Shown here piece by piece: positions 22,601-33,123 of a stretch of 64,000 bases of DNA (its first letter is position 1; every line of letters starts with the position of its first letter). The translations under genes were made by a program, and so were the position numbers. Source of the DNA: Coix lacryma-jobi var. lacryma-jobi (lineage: Eukaryota; Streptophyta; Magnoliopsida; Poales; Poaceae); contig CM019823.1 in NCBI GenBank assembly GCA_009763385.1, positions 86,873,104 to 86,937,103 on the forward strand, read 5' to 3'. The notes under the pieces are model-generated. The model was not told where the DNA came from, searched no databases, and saw only the letters and a list, made by a program, of their open reading frames with translations.

Positions 22601-23359
22601 GCTAGCATATCATGCCTTCTCACCGTCATAAACTCTATTTTATTGCAATGGTGCAGCCAGGGCCTCATGGGTGGCCACTGGGTCGCTTTTATAATATACC
22701 CTCAAGATGGCAGGGCCTGTGTGTTTGACTCCTTGAGCGTACCAAACAAGCAAGGGTACAAGGCATTCGAAGATTGTCTGAAAAAGTAAGTCATCCATCT
22801 TTTTCATCAGTTACGGTTACCATACGTTTTTAAATGGTGGCTAAAACTATTATATTTCGTACAGCGCTTATAAGGAATACCAAAAGGTGCCTGGATTCTG
22901 GGACCGAAGAACTCAAAAGTTCAAGGACAAGCATAGGTACCACCTCAAAATCCGACGAGATTTCCCGGTAAGTATTTCAAACGTTCGATTCATGTTTCAT
23001 ACATATATATGGGTTCTAATGCTTGTGTATCAATCGTGCAGTGCGCCAAACAGCCACTAGGATCGAAGACATGTGGCTTGTACACATGCGAGTTTCTAAG
23101 GGAAAGCAAGGAGTACACCAATAGCTGGAAGAAGCTCAAGGAAGGTGTCAAGTATTGGGGAGAGCAGCAGAGCCGCGGGATGTGCTTTAAACAAGTCAAG
23201 GCGGACATATGCAAGTTTGTAATGGAGAAATGCATTCTCGAAGGAGAAACATTCTTCGACAACGAATCTGAGCTGGCGTTGCTACCCCAATACGAGAAGC
23301 TCCGCAAATGGAACACAATGCTTCGTCCGACAGATTACGCTCATCAAGTTGAACTATGA
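19699..23359 (+). CDS. TNP1-like / Ulp1 (C48) cysteine peptidase fusion gene of the CACTA element, six exons
   Basis: Proposed exons are 19699-21857, 21931-22233, 22323-22568, 22657-22785, 22865-22967 and 23042-23359. All introns are GT-AG and phases agree, giving 1,085 residues. The start ATG has A at -3 and G at +4. Residues about 130-420 are basic and resemble plant CACTA TNP1/Transposase_24 proteins (ITWPNWHDVPKDIKNNVW). A DUF8039-like segment (IPFGRSKKMVVAEGCILAPHD) is near 480-550, followed by an acidic/Lys/Gly-rich linker (590-720). The C-terminal peptidase has H910 (GGHWVAFII), D927 (VFDSL), Q984 (AKQPLG) and C991 (KTCGLY), the Ulp1 catalytic set. Known relatives cleave SUMO-like proteins. 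The target here is unknown. TNP1-type proteins bind subterminal repeats. No stop or frameshift is seen in the model. Confidence 0.85.
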
Positions 23360-23584
23360 ATTATAATTTGAATTTGAAATCAACTAAGTCAATTTGTATA
23401 TGATGACAACAAACAACTAAGTGACTTTGTATGTTATGTCCAGATGGTTTATATGTGCATATATATATATATATATATCTTTGTTAGAAATCTGGAATTC
23501 AGGAATTATTTGAAAACTGTATTTGATTTGAATTCATATCCTGTTGTTTCTGTTGGCTGCATTATTTATTTTTTTAATCCAAAA

Positions 23585-23897
23585 TTAATAACTGTGGCGG
23601 GCAACATAAGTTGCCCGCTGTGGTTAATAGCAGTTACCGCAGCAGGCAACCTAAATCGACCGCTGCGGTTAATAATTTACCGCAGCGGGTGCTTTAGGTT
23701 GCCTCCTGCGGTAAATGCTATTAACCGCAGCGGGCTGTTTATGTTGCCCGCTGCGGTTAAGGCTTTTACCACAGCGGGCAACAGCGCCCGCTGTGGTAAT
23801 GGCCACGATTAACCGTGCCCTTAGCACCGCAACGGATGCTGTTGCCCGCTGCGGTAAAGCCAAAACGCCCGCTGCGGTTAAGCTTTGTGCAGTAGTG
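23585..23897 (+). repeat. CACTA 3' subterminal repeats and terminal repeat
   Basis: More than ten copies of GCCCGCTGCGGTTAA or its complement in both orientations, spaced about 20-40 bp, ending in GTGCAGTAGTG. The TSD TGC follows at 23898-23900. Confidence 0.9.
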
Positions 23898-24777
23898 TGC
23901 TACCGGCGTTATAGGAGGTAAATATGAGCTATCAAGTCTAAGCACCACGCTTACACTATCCAACTACTCCAACTCTAGAGCGACTAGAATTAAAGTACTC
24001 AAAAGAGAGTCATAAACCTTAAGAACAATAAGAACAATGGCTCAATCTTAAATATAGATGTCGATTACTGAAACAATCATTGAAGCAAGTCGATGAAGAA
24101 CTTGATTCCACAGGTACAAGATGAAGAAGTTGATCCGACAGGCCGGAGCTTCCTCTTGATCTCTTCCTCTCTCTCTCTCTCTCTTCTAGTTCCAGAATAA
24201 GACTAGGTTCTAATCCTACTAGAGGGATATCTAGTCTTCTACTTGAGAGCTGACTCCTGAAGTCTCTTCTAGGGTTTCTAATTGAAGTGTAGTCTTCTGA
24301 AGAGGGACCTTCTATCTGACCTGGGGCCTGGGGGTCTGTTTATATAGCCCTGAGGGATCAACCGCGACCGTTGGATCAAACCGACTTCACGTAGGGCTGA
24401 GATTGATCCTCAAAGGCGGTGGAAGCAGCTTGCAGAAGACGGAAGCCAGCGGCGTCAGGGGGAGACCGACCGGTGGGCCCAGGGGACCGGTCGGTCCCAC
24501 CTGGAAGTGAACCGGGGTGCCTTTCCTCGTGGTGTCTCTAGGTGTTCTCTGGAGTCTTCCGGAAGGTTCCTGACTTGCCGAATGCGTTATCTCCCGTCGG
24601 TTTCCTTTTAGGGGAAGGAATCGAAGGCTGTTTCCTGGTTTAGTCCCTACAGATTCACAATTCACCAAAACTCATGGAATTTGTTAGTTTTAAACCCTAT
24701 ACTAAGGTGGAGTATATATATTCATCCATTTTCATGCTTATTTGACCTTTAATAATAAGAGCTAATTAGTGTCAACA

Positions 24778-26128
24778 AGCTCCCCCACACTTAGACTTTT
24801 ACTCGTCCTCGATAAAAGGTTAGATCATAAAATATAAAACATTAAACCTTTCCATGTTTACCATAAAACCTTGAGAAGTTTGGAGAATAGAATAGTTGAA
24901 ACAGATCACCCTTTCCTTTTTAGTATAAGACATTGGAGTTTTTGAAAAAAAAATTGAAACAAGTCATAGCTTTACTTCTCCTTTTGTAGCATTTCAATTC
25001 CTTACCAAAGCATTTGACTTATGAAGAGCAGTTTTATGTTACTAAGCCAATGGAGAAGAATACTATACTCTTAGATCAAGACATTAATCTTTTTAAACTT
25101 TGTCACTCTTACTGGTATATTGCAGTTAGAGGGACCATGGGCTATCTTCTTTTTCTCTTTATCATACTTTTATCATAATACTTTTTCTATTATATATATA
25201 TTTTTTTCTGAGGTATGTTGGACACTTGTCCTTTTTTCTTTCCTCATATTTCATACTTTTGCATAGCCCATGCCTCTAATACAATACTACTTCGGAAGAG
25301 TGAATCTTTCTTTTATTTGCATGGGTCTCGATCTTTAGAGCATAATAAATTTCTCAACAAAGAACTTAGTATTAAAGTAAACAATAATTGATTGATTATA
25401 AATGACTTTGGCAGGCAACTTATTTACTACAAAGGAGAAGTGTGCTAATCTCTTTTTAACTTTGCAAGAAAAGTTCTCCAATGCTCATACCATAAGAATT
25501 GAGTTCTCATTATTCTTCTATCATATTCCACAACAACTCTAGATAGTATAGGTTTCTTAAAAAATATCAAAACAGGTCTTTTCAAAAAGGGTGTTGTGAG
25601 ATTCTATACCATGAGCATGTCAAAATATTCTTTTCCTTTTTAAAGTTCATGAACTGCGAGAATATGGTTTTAATTTGAACAGAAGCTTGAACATCAGAAA
25701 ATAGAGTGTAGTAGTTGCGAACCGATCCATGGACGAAAGAGGAGGCAAGAGGGGTCAACCCCTGACCGACTGGTAGGGTCCACCAACCGGTCGGTTGGGC
25801 TTAGGGCCCAACCGTGGCCCGCTTCGTGGTGCGTGATCTTGGTAATGATATCTTCTGTTCTATGCAGCTTCCGCGATTGATTTTCGGTAATTCTATCATC
25901 GTCTTCTCCCCCACATTTATTTTCTGTTTTCTGCTAATCACAACATGTGGAGACAAGACATATATCCAAAATAACAAAATAAAAGATAACTCTAACAAAA
26001 ACTTTATTGATATTCAAGGCACTTTTATTACACAATGAATTAACTAAACAAAACTCATAACGAAACTAGACTTAAATACAAGACTCTGCAAACATAAGTG
26101 CCTTATCAAACTATCGACGAACTATTTC
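24778..26128 (-). other. G2 3' non-coding region with polypurine tract
   Basis: The PPT (minus strand GTGTGGGGGAGCT, 24778-24790) abuts the 3' LTR. The region is AT-rich. It has the palindrome GGACACTTGTCC (25220-25231), matching GGACAAGTGTCC of G1, and the nearby GATAGCCCATG block (25133-25145, minus strand). A GC-rich island (about 25735-25845) holds an ACCGACTGGT...ACCGGTCGGTT inverted repeat similar to the LTR promoter module. No gene is seen. Confidence 0.7.
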
Positions 26129-26772
26129 TTACTTCTCTCCCTCGAGCAGATTTGTTATTGTAGAGGCTACACTGACGACCTTGTCCTTTAAGCTAATGTG
26201 TTTAGTTACATATTCATGCATCGTATTAGCCATCTTTTTCGTAGTCTTGGCTAGAGAAGCGTATCTCTGCTTTAGTTCTAAATTATCTCTCTCAAGCTCT
26301 TCAATTCTGTCCCCGAGGCGATCTAGCTGGGTGGTCCTCTTGCGTTTAGCCGCGATATTAGGAGTGGTGGGTGCCCTATTTACTGGTGGAGTGACCTTGA
26401 TCTGCTCAGGGTGACCACGAACTCCCTCAAAGCGCGGGCGCAGATTTGTAGATGTGATTTTACGACAGTGTTGGGTCCCCATGCTTGTTCGTCTTCAGCC
26501 CGACGAGTGTCTCATTGGGCCTAGGAGGAAGAAGGGATCTCTTTGGAGACGGAGAAAGTCGGAAGTCCTCTTGCCGGCACCGCTTAGGCGTAGAAAGCTT
26601 GCTGACGATGCGACGAGGTTTCTTCTGGCGGAATCGTATCAATGGGTGTAGGCGAGTCAGCAAGAGCCATCTCCTTTGACGGCGTTACGGCAAGATCCTT
26701 AGATGTGGTGACGACAAGAGCCATTGAGTCATCGGCGGGCTCGTTGAGGTCGATCCGTGGATAGGAGGCCAT
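26129..26772 (-). pseudogene. G2 accessory ORF (coiled-coil protein), frameshifted
   Basis: On the minus strand a start at 26772 (MASYPRIDLNEPADDSMAL) leads into a reading that must shift frame twice (about 26600 and 26475) to reach a clean C-terminal 110 residues ending at 26129. That part has a basic patch (AAKRKRTTQ) and a heptad-like helix (LDRLGDRIEELERDNLELKQRYASL), so a nuclear coiled-coil protein is plausible. The full product would be about 210 residues. It stands where Athila elements carry an extra 3' ORF. I cannot assign a function. The indels may be real or sequence errors. Confidence 0.6.
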
Positions 26773-26854
26773 TAGTGCTGGTGGGAGGAGAGCTCTGTTG
26801 CTGCTGGTTTTCTGGAAGAGGTTGCAATGAATCTAGAGGCAGGCATGGGGCTGG

Positions 26855-27073
26855 TTTTATAGCTGAGGAGGCAGAATGATAGGTACGATAGGTTCGTTAC
26901 AGGAGTTATTGATTCTGCGGATCAGGTTACCAGAATGGGTACGAGAAAGAGTCGGGACACGTAACGAAAGAAGGCAGAGGGCGAGGGGCCTCCAGGGCAG
27001 ACCGGGTCGGTCTCCCTAGGAGACCGGTCGGTCCCTCCCTGTGGGATCTCGCGGGTCCGTCGCTCGTGGTGTC
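26855..27073 (-). promoter_or_regulatory. Internal promoter-like copy of the G2 LTR module
   Basis: On the minus strand a GC-rich block (GACCGGTCGGTC at 27022-27033 and GACCGGGTCGGTC at 27000-27013, with CGTGGTGTC at 27065-27073) is followed about 165 bp downstream by a TATA box (GCTATAAAACC, about 26854-26864) and, about 90 bp further, by the ATG of the accessory ORF. The LTR has the same order: TCGTGGTGTC, ACCGGTCGGTC, then CTATATAAAC. Copia C2 is inserted at its upstream edge (TSD GTGTC). Confidence 0.6.
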
Positions 27074-28585
27074 TGAAAGGATCAAGATGCCCAAGAGGGG
27101 GGGTGAATTGGGCTTTTCTAAAACTTCTTGCAATAACAAAACCTATCAAGCCCCAATTAACCCCCTAGTGCCTAGAAGTGTGTATGACAAGAATCAATAG
27201 CACAAAAGATTATCACTAAGCCAATTCTACTCTAGCATGGCAATTCAATTTGGATGAACAACAAGTGTAATGCGGATTGAATTGCTTGAATGTAAATGCG
27301 TAAGTAAAGAGTAGAGATGACTCGACGATCTTTTTGCCGAGGTATCGAGGTGTCGGCACACCCCCCTAGTCCTCGTTGGAGCACCCGCGCAAGGGTATCG
27401 CTCCCCCTTGATCCGCGCAAGGATCAAGTGCTCACTACGAGCTGATTCTTCGCCACTCCGGCCCGGTGAATCGCTCGCTACCGGTCACAACTTGGCTTGG
27501 GTCATCCACAATGCCTCCGGATGATCACCAAGCTCTCCGATCGCCACCAAGCCGTCTAGGTGATGCCGATCACCAAGAGTAACAAGCAAGAACTCTCACT
27601 TGACCAACGCAAGGCTAATGAGATGGGTGGATGCACACTTGCTACTCTCTACTCACTAATGAGGTGTTTGATCACTCAACTATCAAATCTCTCAACCTCA
27701 CTAGGCCTCTTGCACTCACTTGCAATCACAATGTGTTTGGGAACCTTTCAAATGAGCAAGAGAATCAGCATGAATGAGGGGGAAGCATATTTATACCCCC
27801 CAACTCAAAACATGCACGAAGGGGTAAGTCCAGCCAGTTACACACTGACCGGACGCACCTGTCGGGGTGACCGGACGCGTCCGGTCAGTGTCTAACGGCT
27901 ACGTGACGTTAGCCCTGACACCAGTACGATACACTGACCGGACGCACCCAGCGTCCGATCACCACTGACCGGACGCGTCCGGTCATCAATTTCCTCTCTG
28001 GAACCTCTCTGGACGCGACCGGACTCACCTCCTGGTGCGTCCGGTCGAAAACTGAAGAGCGTCCGGTCGAAGCCAAGCCTGCTTCTTAGCCAAACCAACT
28101 GACCGGACGCACGCCCCAGCGTCCGGTCATTAGGGTTGAAGCGTCCGGTCAAATTTTGAAGTCCGAAACGACTTCGGTTTGCGACGCTCCCTTCACGAAT
28201 TTTCTTCCTTATGATCTTAGGGACCTTTCTAAGCTACCTAGGGCTTTGGTTAACAAGTGTGCACCACACCTAACTCAAAAGTCTCACCTAGGTCAAGCTA
28301 CCCATTCAAACCCCTCTTATAGTACGGCCAAAGATAAAACAAAGACTATGCTACTCTAAGTGTCCTTCAACACCAGGTGACACTTAGTGCTAGCCTATCA
28401 CCGTCTTCGTCGTCCATCCTTTGAAAACGAACGAATTCCATCAATAGAGAGGCATGAATACCATAGTGCCCTTACGATCATCATTACCATGACCTAACTC
28501 AATTGTTCTGCAAAAACACGTTAGTCATAGTAGTTTACCGTTGTCATCCAATCACCGAAACCCACTGGGGGCCTAGATGCTCACA
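27074..28585 (-). repeat. 3' LTR of C2
   Basis: Pairs with 38807-40322. It contains the GACCGGACGC array (about 27848-28155, including the perfect palindrome GACCGGACGCGTCCGGTC) and a minus-strand TATA element (ACTATAAGAGG, about 28312-28325), which in the other LTR reads ACTATAAAGAGG. Confidence 0.95.
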
Positions 28586-29062
28586 ATCTCCCCCTTTTTG
28601 GTGATTGATGACAACCTCAAGTATGTTTGAAAGAGAGGAGGTTTTCAAATGCTTGATTCATATAAGCATGTGACAATAAGATCAAAGGGTTAGGCATGCT
28701 TATACGAACCAAGTCACCATAAGTACTCAACATGATAAGAGATAACACAAGTACTTATGAAACATGCTCATTTATCGGAGTATAAGAGTGCGGAAGCGAA
28801 GTAAATGAGCATAAGCATATGACCTGAATAGGATAACGAGTGAAGCATAACATGTCATAACTGAGCATAAACAAGTGACATGAATATAAAACAAGAGTAG
28901 CAACACATGTCACACCAAAAGACATCCAATTAACGTACAAGTGCCAAAAGATAAACATGCATGCGAATGAGTGCAAGATCACACAAAAGATCGGAACCCT
29001 CTCACAAGCTCCCCCTAAGACTAACATACGCTCTCTCCCCCTTTGGCATCAAGGACCAAAAC
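28586..29062 (-). other. C2 3' non-coding region with polypurine tracts
   Basis: The PPT AAAAAGGGGGAGAT (28586-28600, minus strand) abuts the LTR. A second purine tract (GATGCCAAAGGGGGAGAG, about 29034-29051) lies just after the accessory ORF stop. The rest is AT-rich without a gene. Confidence 0.75.
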
Positions 29063-31660
29063 CTAAGGGTCGGTAGGAGGGATGGGAGCAGACGAGTCGG
29101 GCGACGAGGTGCGCGGCAGAGTCTCGAACTGAGCAAGGTAAGCTGCCTCGTCGGACGAAGAACTGAGAGCTGGCTGACCCTCTGACACTGGACGTGGAGG
29201 AGAAGCCGTCTGGGTCTGCTCAGCTGACTCGGGAGCTGTGTCTGGCGCTGGGAGCGCTGGCTCTGGAGGAGGGTCTACTGACTCAGTCACGGCCACTGTC
29301 ACTGACGTCGAAGCCGCAGGCACTGAACTGTCTGGCAAAGTCGCACTCTGAGAGACCGGAGGCTCAAACGACGCGACTGAGGAGGGTATGGGCTCTGTGG
29401 TACCGGTAGCTGGATCTGGAGCGGAGGTCACCGGCAACTGAAACTCAGGAGGTGTAGGCAGGCCGGTGAGCTCACTGAAGGTAGCTCCAAAGTCCTAGGG
29501 GTCACGAGGATCGACTCGATCTGAGGAGGAGTGAATCCGGAGCGGAGCGGCGTGCACCCTGACGGCTGCCCTGGCTGAGGGGTCGTGAACCACTGAGGGT
29601 ACTGAGGGAAAGGCGAGACCGTCGAGAGGGAGCTGTGAAGAACGAGGCCGATGGCCCGGACTGCTGCAGCGGAGTGAGATGGCTGAGGTAACTGAAAAGC
29701 GGCCATCCTCTCCATGAAGGCTAGGGTCTGAGTCTGAAGCTGGATCATCTGCCTCTGAGAGGTCCCTGGCGCTCCTGTGCCTGTGCGGCTGCCACTGCCT
29801 GTGCCTCTGCTAGGCGAGCCTGCTCCTGTGCCTGTCTACGCTGCTCCTCAGCCTGACGCTGAACCTCCTCGGTAAGGCGCGACTGCTGCTGCTCCATTCG
29901 TGAGAAGAATGGAGAAGTGCTGGATCGGAGCCGGCAGACGAGAGGAGGAGGCCTCGGAGTCGTGAGCACCCGTGGTCGCATCTCGGAAGAGGAGCGTAGT
30001 CATCGTCGGTGCTGTCGGACGGAAGTCGTCGGTCTGGGTCCTCTCCCTCTGCCTCAAGAGCTGCGAGCAGCCTCTGCCAACTGACTGACTGTTCTCATCC
30101 TGCTGAGCCTCAGTCTCAGGAACCTCTGGCCTCTGGCGCGGACCTCGGGGCCTAGTGTCGGATGAGCCCCTGCAAGCTGGCGAGTGTCGTACTCAGGGAA
30201 CTCGGTCGGCGACTGAAGAAGCTCAGGTAGAAGACCAGGAATTATCCGCCGCAAAAGGAAACAGATAATGTGAGCATATGGAAGCTGGCGGTGACCCTTG
30301 AAGCCCTCTGCTAGTGTGTCCTCCATCTCTGAAATAATGACGTCCCAAATATCGAACTCAAGCTGTGACACAAGGTGGTGAACTAGCCAAATCTGTATCC
30401 GGGTCAACCCCTCTCTGTAACCTGTCCGGGGCAAAAGAGTACGCCTCATAACCTCGTGCACGAGGCGGGCCGTCGGCGTCAAGTCACGAGGACGCCGGCT
30501 GGACCCCTCGTCGAACGGCTCCCGGAAGCAGGCACGCACTGTCTCTGCGGGGGGAATCTCTCCTGCGTGTGGTCGCCTGGGTGGCTCTGTCTGTCCGTAA
30601 CAAACTGTGTGCACACGAGTCGGATAGACTGTCAAACCAAGGTACTCCCTGGCACGTGAGCTGTAGAGCCTGTAGGACCTCCCCCTGAAGGCGAAGTGGA
30701 GAAACCGGTGGTCCGGGGAGATCCACAGAGAGGCATAGAACTGTCGAACCCAGTCCTCAATGTACAAACCACCTCGACCAAGAAGATCCGCTAACCCTGG
30801 CAGGTAGGATAGCATCGGGCGGATCGGCTCGCCAGCAACTGCAACAAGCGCCTCCAGCGAGCAAACTCTGTGTGGTCTGATGTGCACACCACTGTTGACG
30901 TAGGCCCGATAGAAGTCCTCCTGAATAACTGTGTAAAAACCCTCTGCTGCCTGAGGGTGCCGGGCTGCTGGAAACCACTCCTCGTACGGTATCAAACGAA
31001 GAGCCTGCACCTGACGTGCTGTCGCTGTCCGCAGGTCCAAGTGCTCCACAGGTGGGGTCCCTGTGGCCTCGGAGGGGGTCGTCCACCCCGCCTCTGTCCC
31101 TCAGGTCGAGGAGAAACCTGAGTGCGAGTACGGGTAGACCTGAGAGGCTGCTGAGCTGGCTGCTCCTCTGGCTGGTCCTCTGGCTGACCCTCTGCCTGGG
31201 CCTCTGGAGCAGAAACCGCCGGCTGAAGCTGCGGCGAGGGCTGAAGCTGCCTCGGACGGAAACTGAAAGTCCGGAGGGAGACGTCAGCCGGGTCGTCAAG
31301 GAGTACTCGTGACCGCGGACCCGGACGACGCCACCCTCTGTCTGAAGTAAGGCCTGAACCTGCTGCTCTGTAAGGAGATCGCGAATGCGCGTAACAGCCT
31401 GCTGACTACTGCCCTGACCGGCCTGCTCTGTAGAAGAGTCGTGAATCCGCAGACCACCGGTGGAACCACCCTGCTCTGCCCTCTCGGCTGCTCGAGCCAC
31501 TGCAAGCGCAACCTCTGAATCTCGATCGCGGCGCTTGCGCTTCTTGGAGACGAGCTTCTGAGGCCGCTTCCCCTTGTCGCCAGAGGGAGGAGGCGGGGGA
31601 GGAGGATCGTCCCCGGACCTCCGCCGACGTTCTTGCAGCGAGCCATCGCTACAAGAACAG
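29063..31660 (-). pseudogene. C2 accessory ORF downstream of pol, several frameshifts
   Basis: On the minus strand, pieces in three frames form one long protein of about 850 residues. An N-terminal part (31650-31100) has a run of Pro, a strong nuclear-localisation-like KRPQKLVSKKRKRRDRD and a Gln/Pro-rich linker. A globular part (31049-30054) includes YIEDWVRQFYASLWI and REYLGLTVYP and resembles the plant transposon protein domain Transposase_32. A Gln/Glu/Ala-rich helix follows (29930-29750), then a Ser/Thr/Pro tail ending PIPPTDP. C1 carries the same tail. Sireviruses often have an extra, env-like ORF here. No signal peptide or membrane span is seen, and a nuclear role fits better. Frameshifts may partly be sequence errors. 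Confidence 0.65.
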
Positions 31661-33123
31661 AACAACTGCCACTAACTGCTGCCAACTGCCACTGAGAATC
31701 ACAACCACTGACAAGACGCACTGCCACTGAGGACCACTGTCAAGTAAACCAGAAGACGGGACTGAACCTCAGAGGCGTGGACTCGTTCCGTATCCGCGGG
31801 CTTGGCCCCGGATTTAGCTGTCACTGCCACTGCGCACTGTATCGGACCGACTCGCTGACGAGACACGATGAGCCGACGAAGCGTAGGTAAGACACCGACA
31901 CGTGCGGGCACCAAGATGTCTCGCCGGAAGGATCTGCGCGAGAAAACGGCCACAAAAAGAGTTAAACAGCCGGAACATTGGTTGAGACATTTCGCCGAAC
32001 ACCTGGTGGGCAGGGTATATGGAGAGGGGGGAGCTCACTGCGGAGGGTCGGCCGGAAGAGGACGAGCCGGAGAGGAATCCGATGGGGAAGCACGCCGGCG
32101 AGGAGGAATCCGGCGGGGGAACTTCGGCGAACAGCGAGGTCCGGCGAGCTTGGGCACGGGCGCGGGCGCGGGGCGGGAGCGGTCACACCGGGGTGAGCGA
32201 GCGCGGCGGGGAGCGGGCACGCCGGGCGAGCGAGCGCGGCGGGGAGCGGGCACGGCCGGGGGCGAGGTGGTGCGGCGGCGCGGGAGAGACGGCGGCACGG
32301 GCGCTGGCGCGACGAGGAAGAAGAAGAGTGAGGCCCACGTGTCGGTTGGATGAGTTTATTGCGCTCGTTAAGTGACGACCGGACGCACTGCTCGAAATGA
32401 CCGGACGCACGGCACCCAGCGTCCGGTCACGAACAGAGAGCTCCCGGAACGTGATTTCCACGACCGGACGCGTCCGATCAGACATGACCGGACTCATCCA
32501 GCGTCCGGTCAACCGCTGGCAATGGACCGGACGCACGATCAAATTCCTGACCGGACGCGCCGAAGACACTGTGCACTTGCGCGCGCTCTGCACTGACCGG
32601 ACGCACCCTATGAGTCCGGTCGCAGCGTCCGGTCACAGGGAAAACACAGTTTTGACTCGATTTTTCGCGCCGACTTCTCGCAACTAAGTTCCAACTCAAA
32701 TAAGAGGCAAATAAACACTAGTTGGAACCTAGAGGAGTGACCTCTCTCAAACCCTCAAATTTTCAAATAATTTGCCATAGGCTAAGTTAAATTTTTAGAT
32801 AAAATAGGCAATAAAGCTCCAAGGAGACAACATGTGGCCACCAAAACTAGGGTTTTAACCAATTAGAGCCTCAAATGCTCCCCCTAGCGGTGGACGAACA
32901 CAGCGGTTGCTCAAACATAACCGAAAAGAAACGACAAAGCAACAAACATGCATATGCAATGCAAAGCGGAATTTGAATCTAGGTTGCTTGTCAAGTTTGC
33001 TCATGGGTAAGCTTCTTCACACGCTTTTTAGGGCGGTTATCTTAACCACGTCTGACAAGCCTATGTGCATAGCATAATTTAAACATGGCATATGATACAA
33101 TGCAATGCAAAGACAACCCCCTT
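31661..33123 (-). other. C2 spacer between pol and accessory ORF
   Basis: It holds a GC-rich stretch (about 32030-32310), a CGGAC array (32377-32640) and an AT-rich part next to the pol stop. Open frames on the plus strand here are by-products of base composition. A CATATACC sequence on the minus strand at about 32015-32023 could be a weak TATA element for the accessory ORF. Confidence 0.6.
32377..32640 (-). repeat. Internal GACCGGACGC/GCGTCCGGTC array in C2
   Basis: More than ten motifs occur in both orientations, outside the LTRs and about 730 bp or more upstream of the accessory ORF. Part of it (GAACAGAGAGCTCC, then CGACCGGACGCGTCCG) closely matches the leader array of the C4 LTR (58340-58400), in inverted orientation relative to C2. 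C2's own LTR arrays lack that spacer. Confidence 0.8.

Larger units (their letters stand above)
14565..23897 (+). mobile_element. CACTA (En/Spm) DNA transposon, 9.3 kb, near-complete
   Basis: It begins CACTACTACAAAAAA and ends GTGCAGTAGTG, giving terminal inverted repeats that start CACTACT, flanked by the 3-bp TSD TGC (14562-14564, 23898-23900). Subterminal regions are dense in AACCGCAGCGGGC-type repeats. It carries two transcription units on the plus strand: a TNP2-type transposase (15284-18892) and a TNP1-Ulp1 fusion gene (19699-23359). The sibling G2 LTR at 45328-45333 shows the pre-insertion site (TAC in place of TGC). Confidence 0.95.
14185..24777 (-). repeat. 3' LTR of G2, split by the CACTA element
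   Basis: The two pieces, 14185-14564 and 23901-24777, join across TGC into one LTR of about 1.26 kb that aligns with 44957-46203. A minus-strand TATA box (CTATATAAAC) lies at 24338-24346. Upstream of it are GTCGGTTTGATCC and a long inverted repeat with GACCGACCGGT and ACCGGTCGGTC arms (about 24466-24496). Confidence 0.92.

Noticed and set aside
24778..26128. Host gene fragment in the AT-rich part of G2
   Set aside because: No frame longer than about 75 codons with any motif. The region aligns in blocks with the G1 3' UTR.
29063..31660. Envelope gene of C2
   Set aside because: The position fits an env-like ORF, but no signal peptide or membrane segment is visible, and the N-terminus looks nuclear. 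I call it accessory only.
31868..32375. Long plus-strand frames rich in Arg/Gly/Ala
   Set aside because: They lie in a GC-rich spacer of C2, opposite to the element, overlap in two frames, and show only composition-driven residues.
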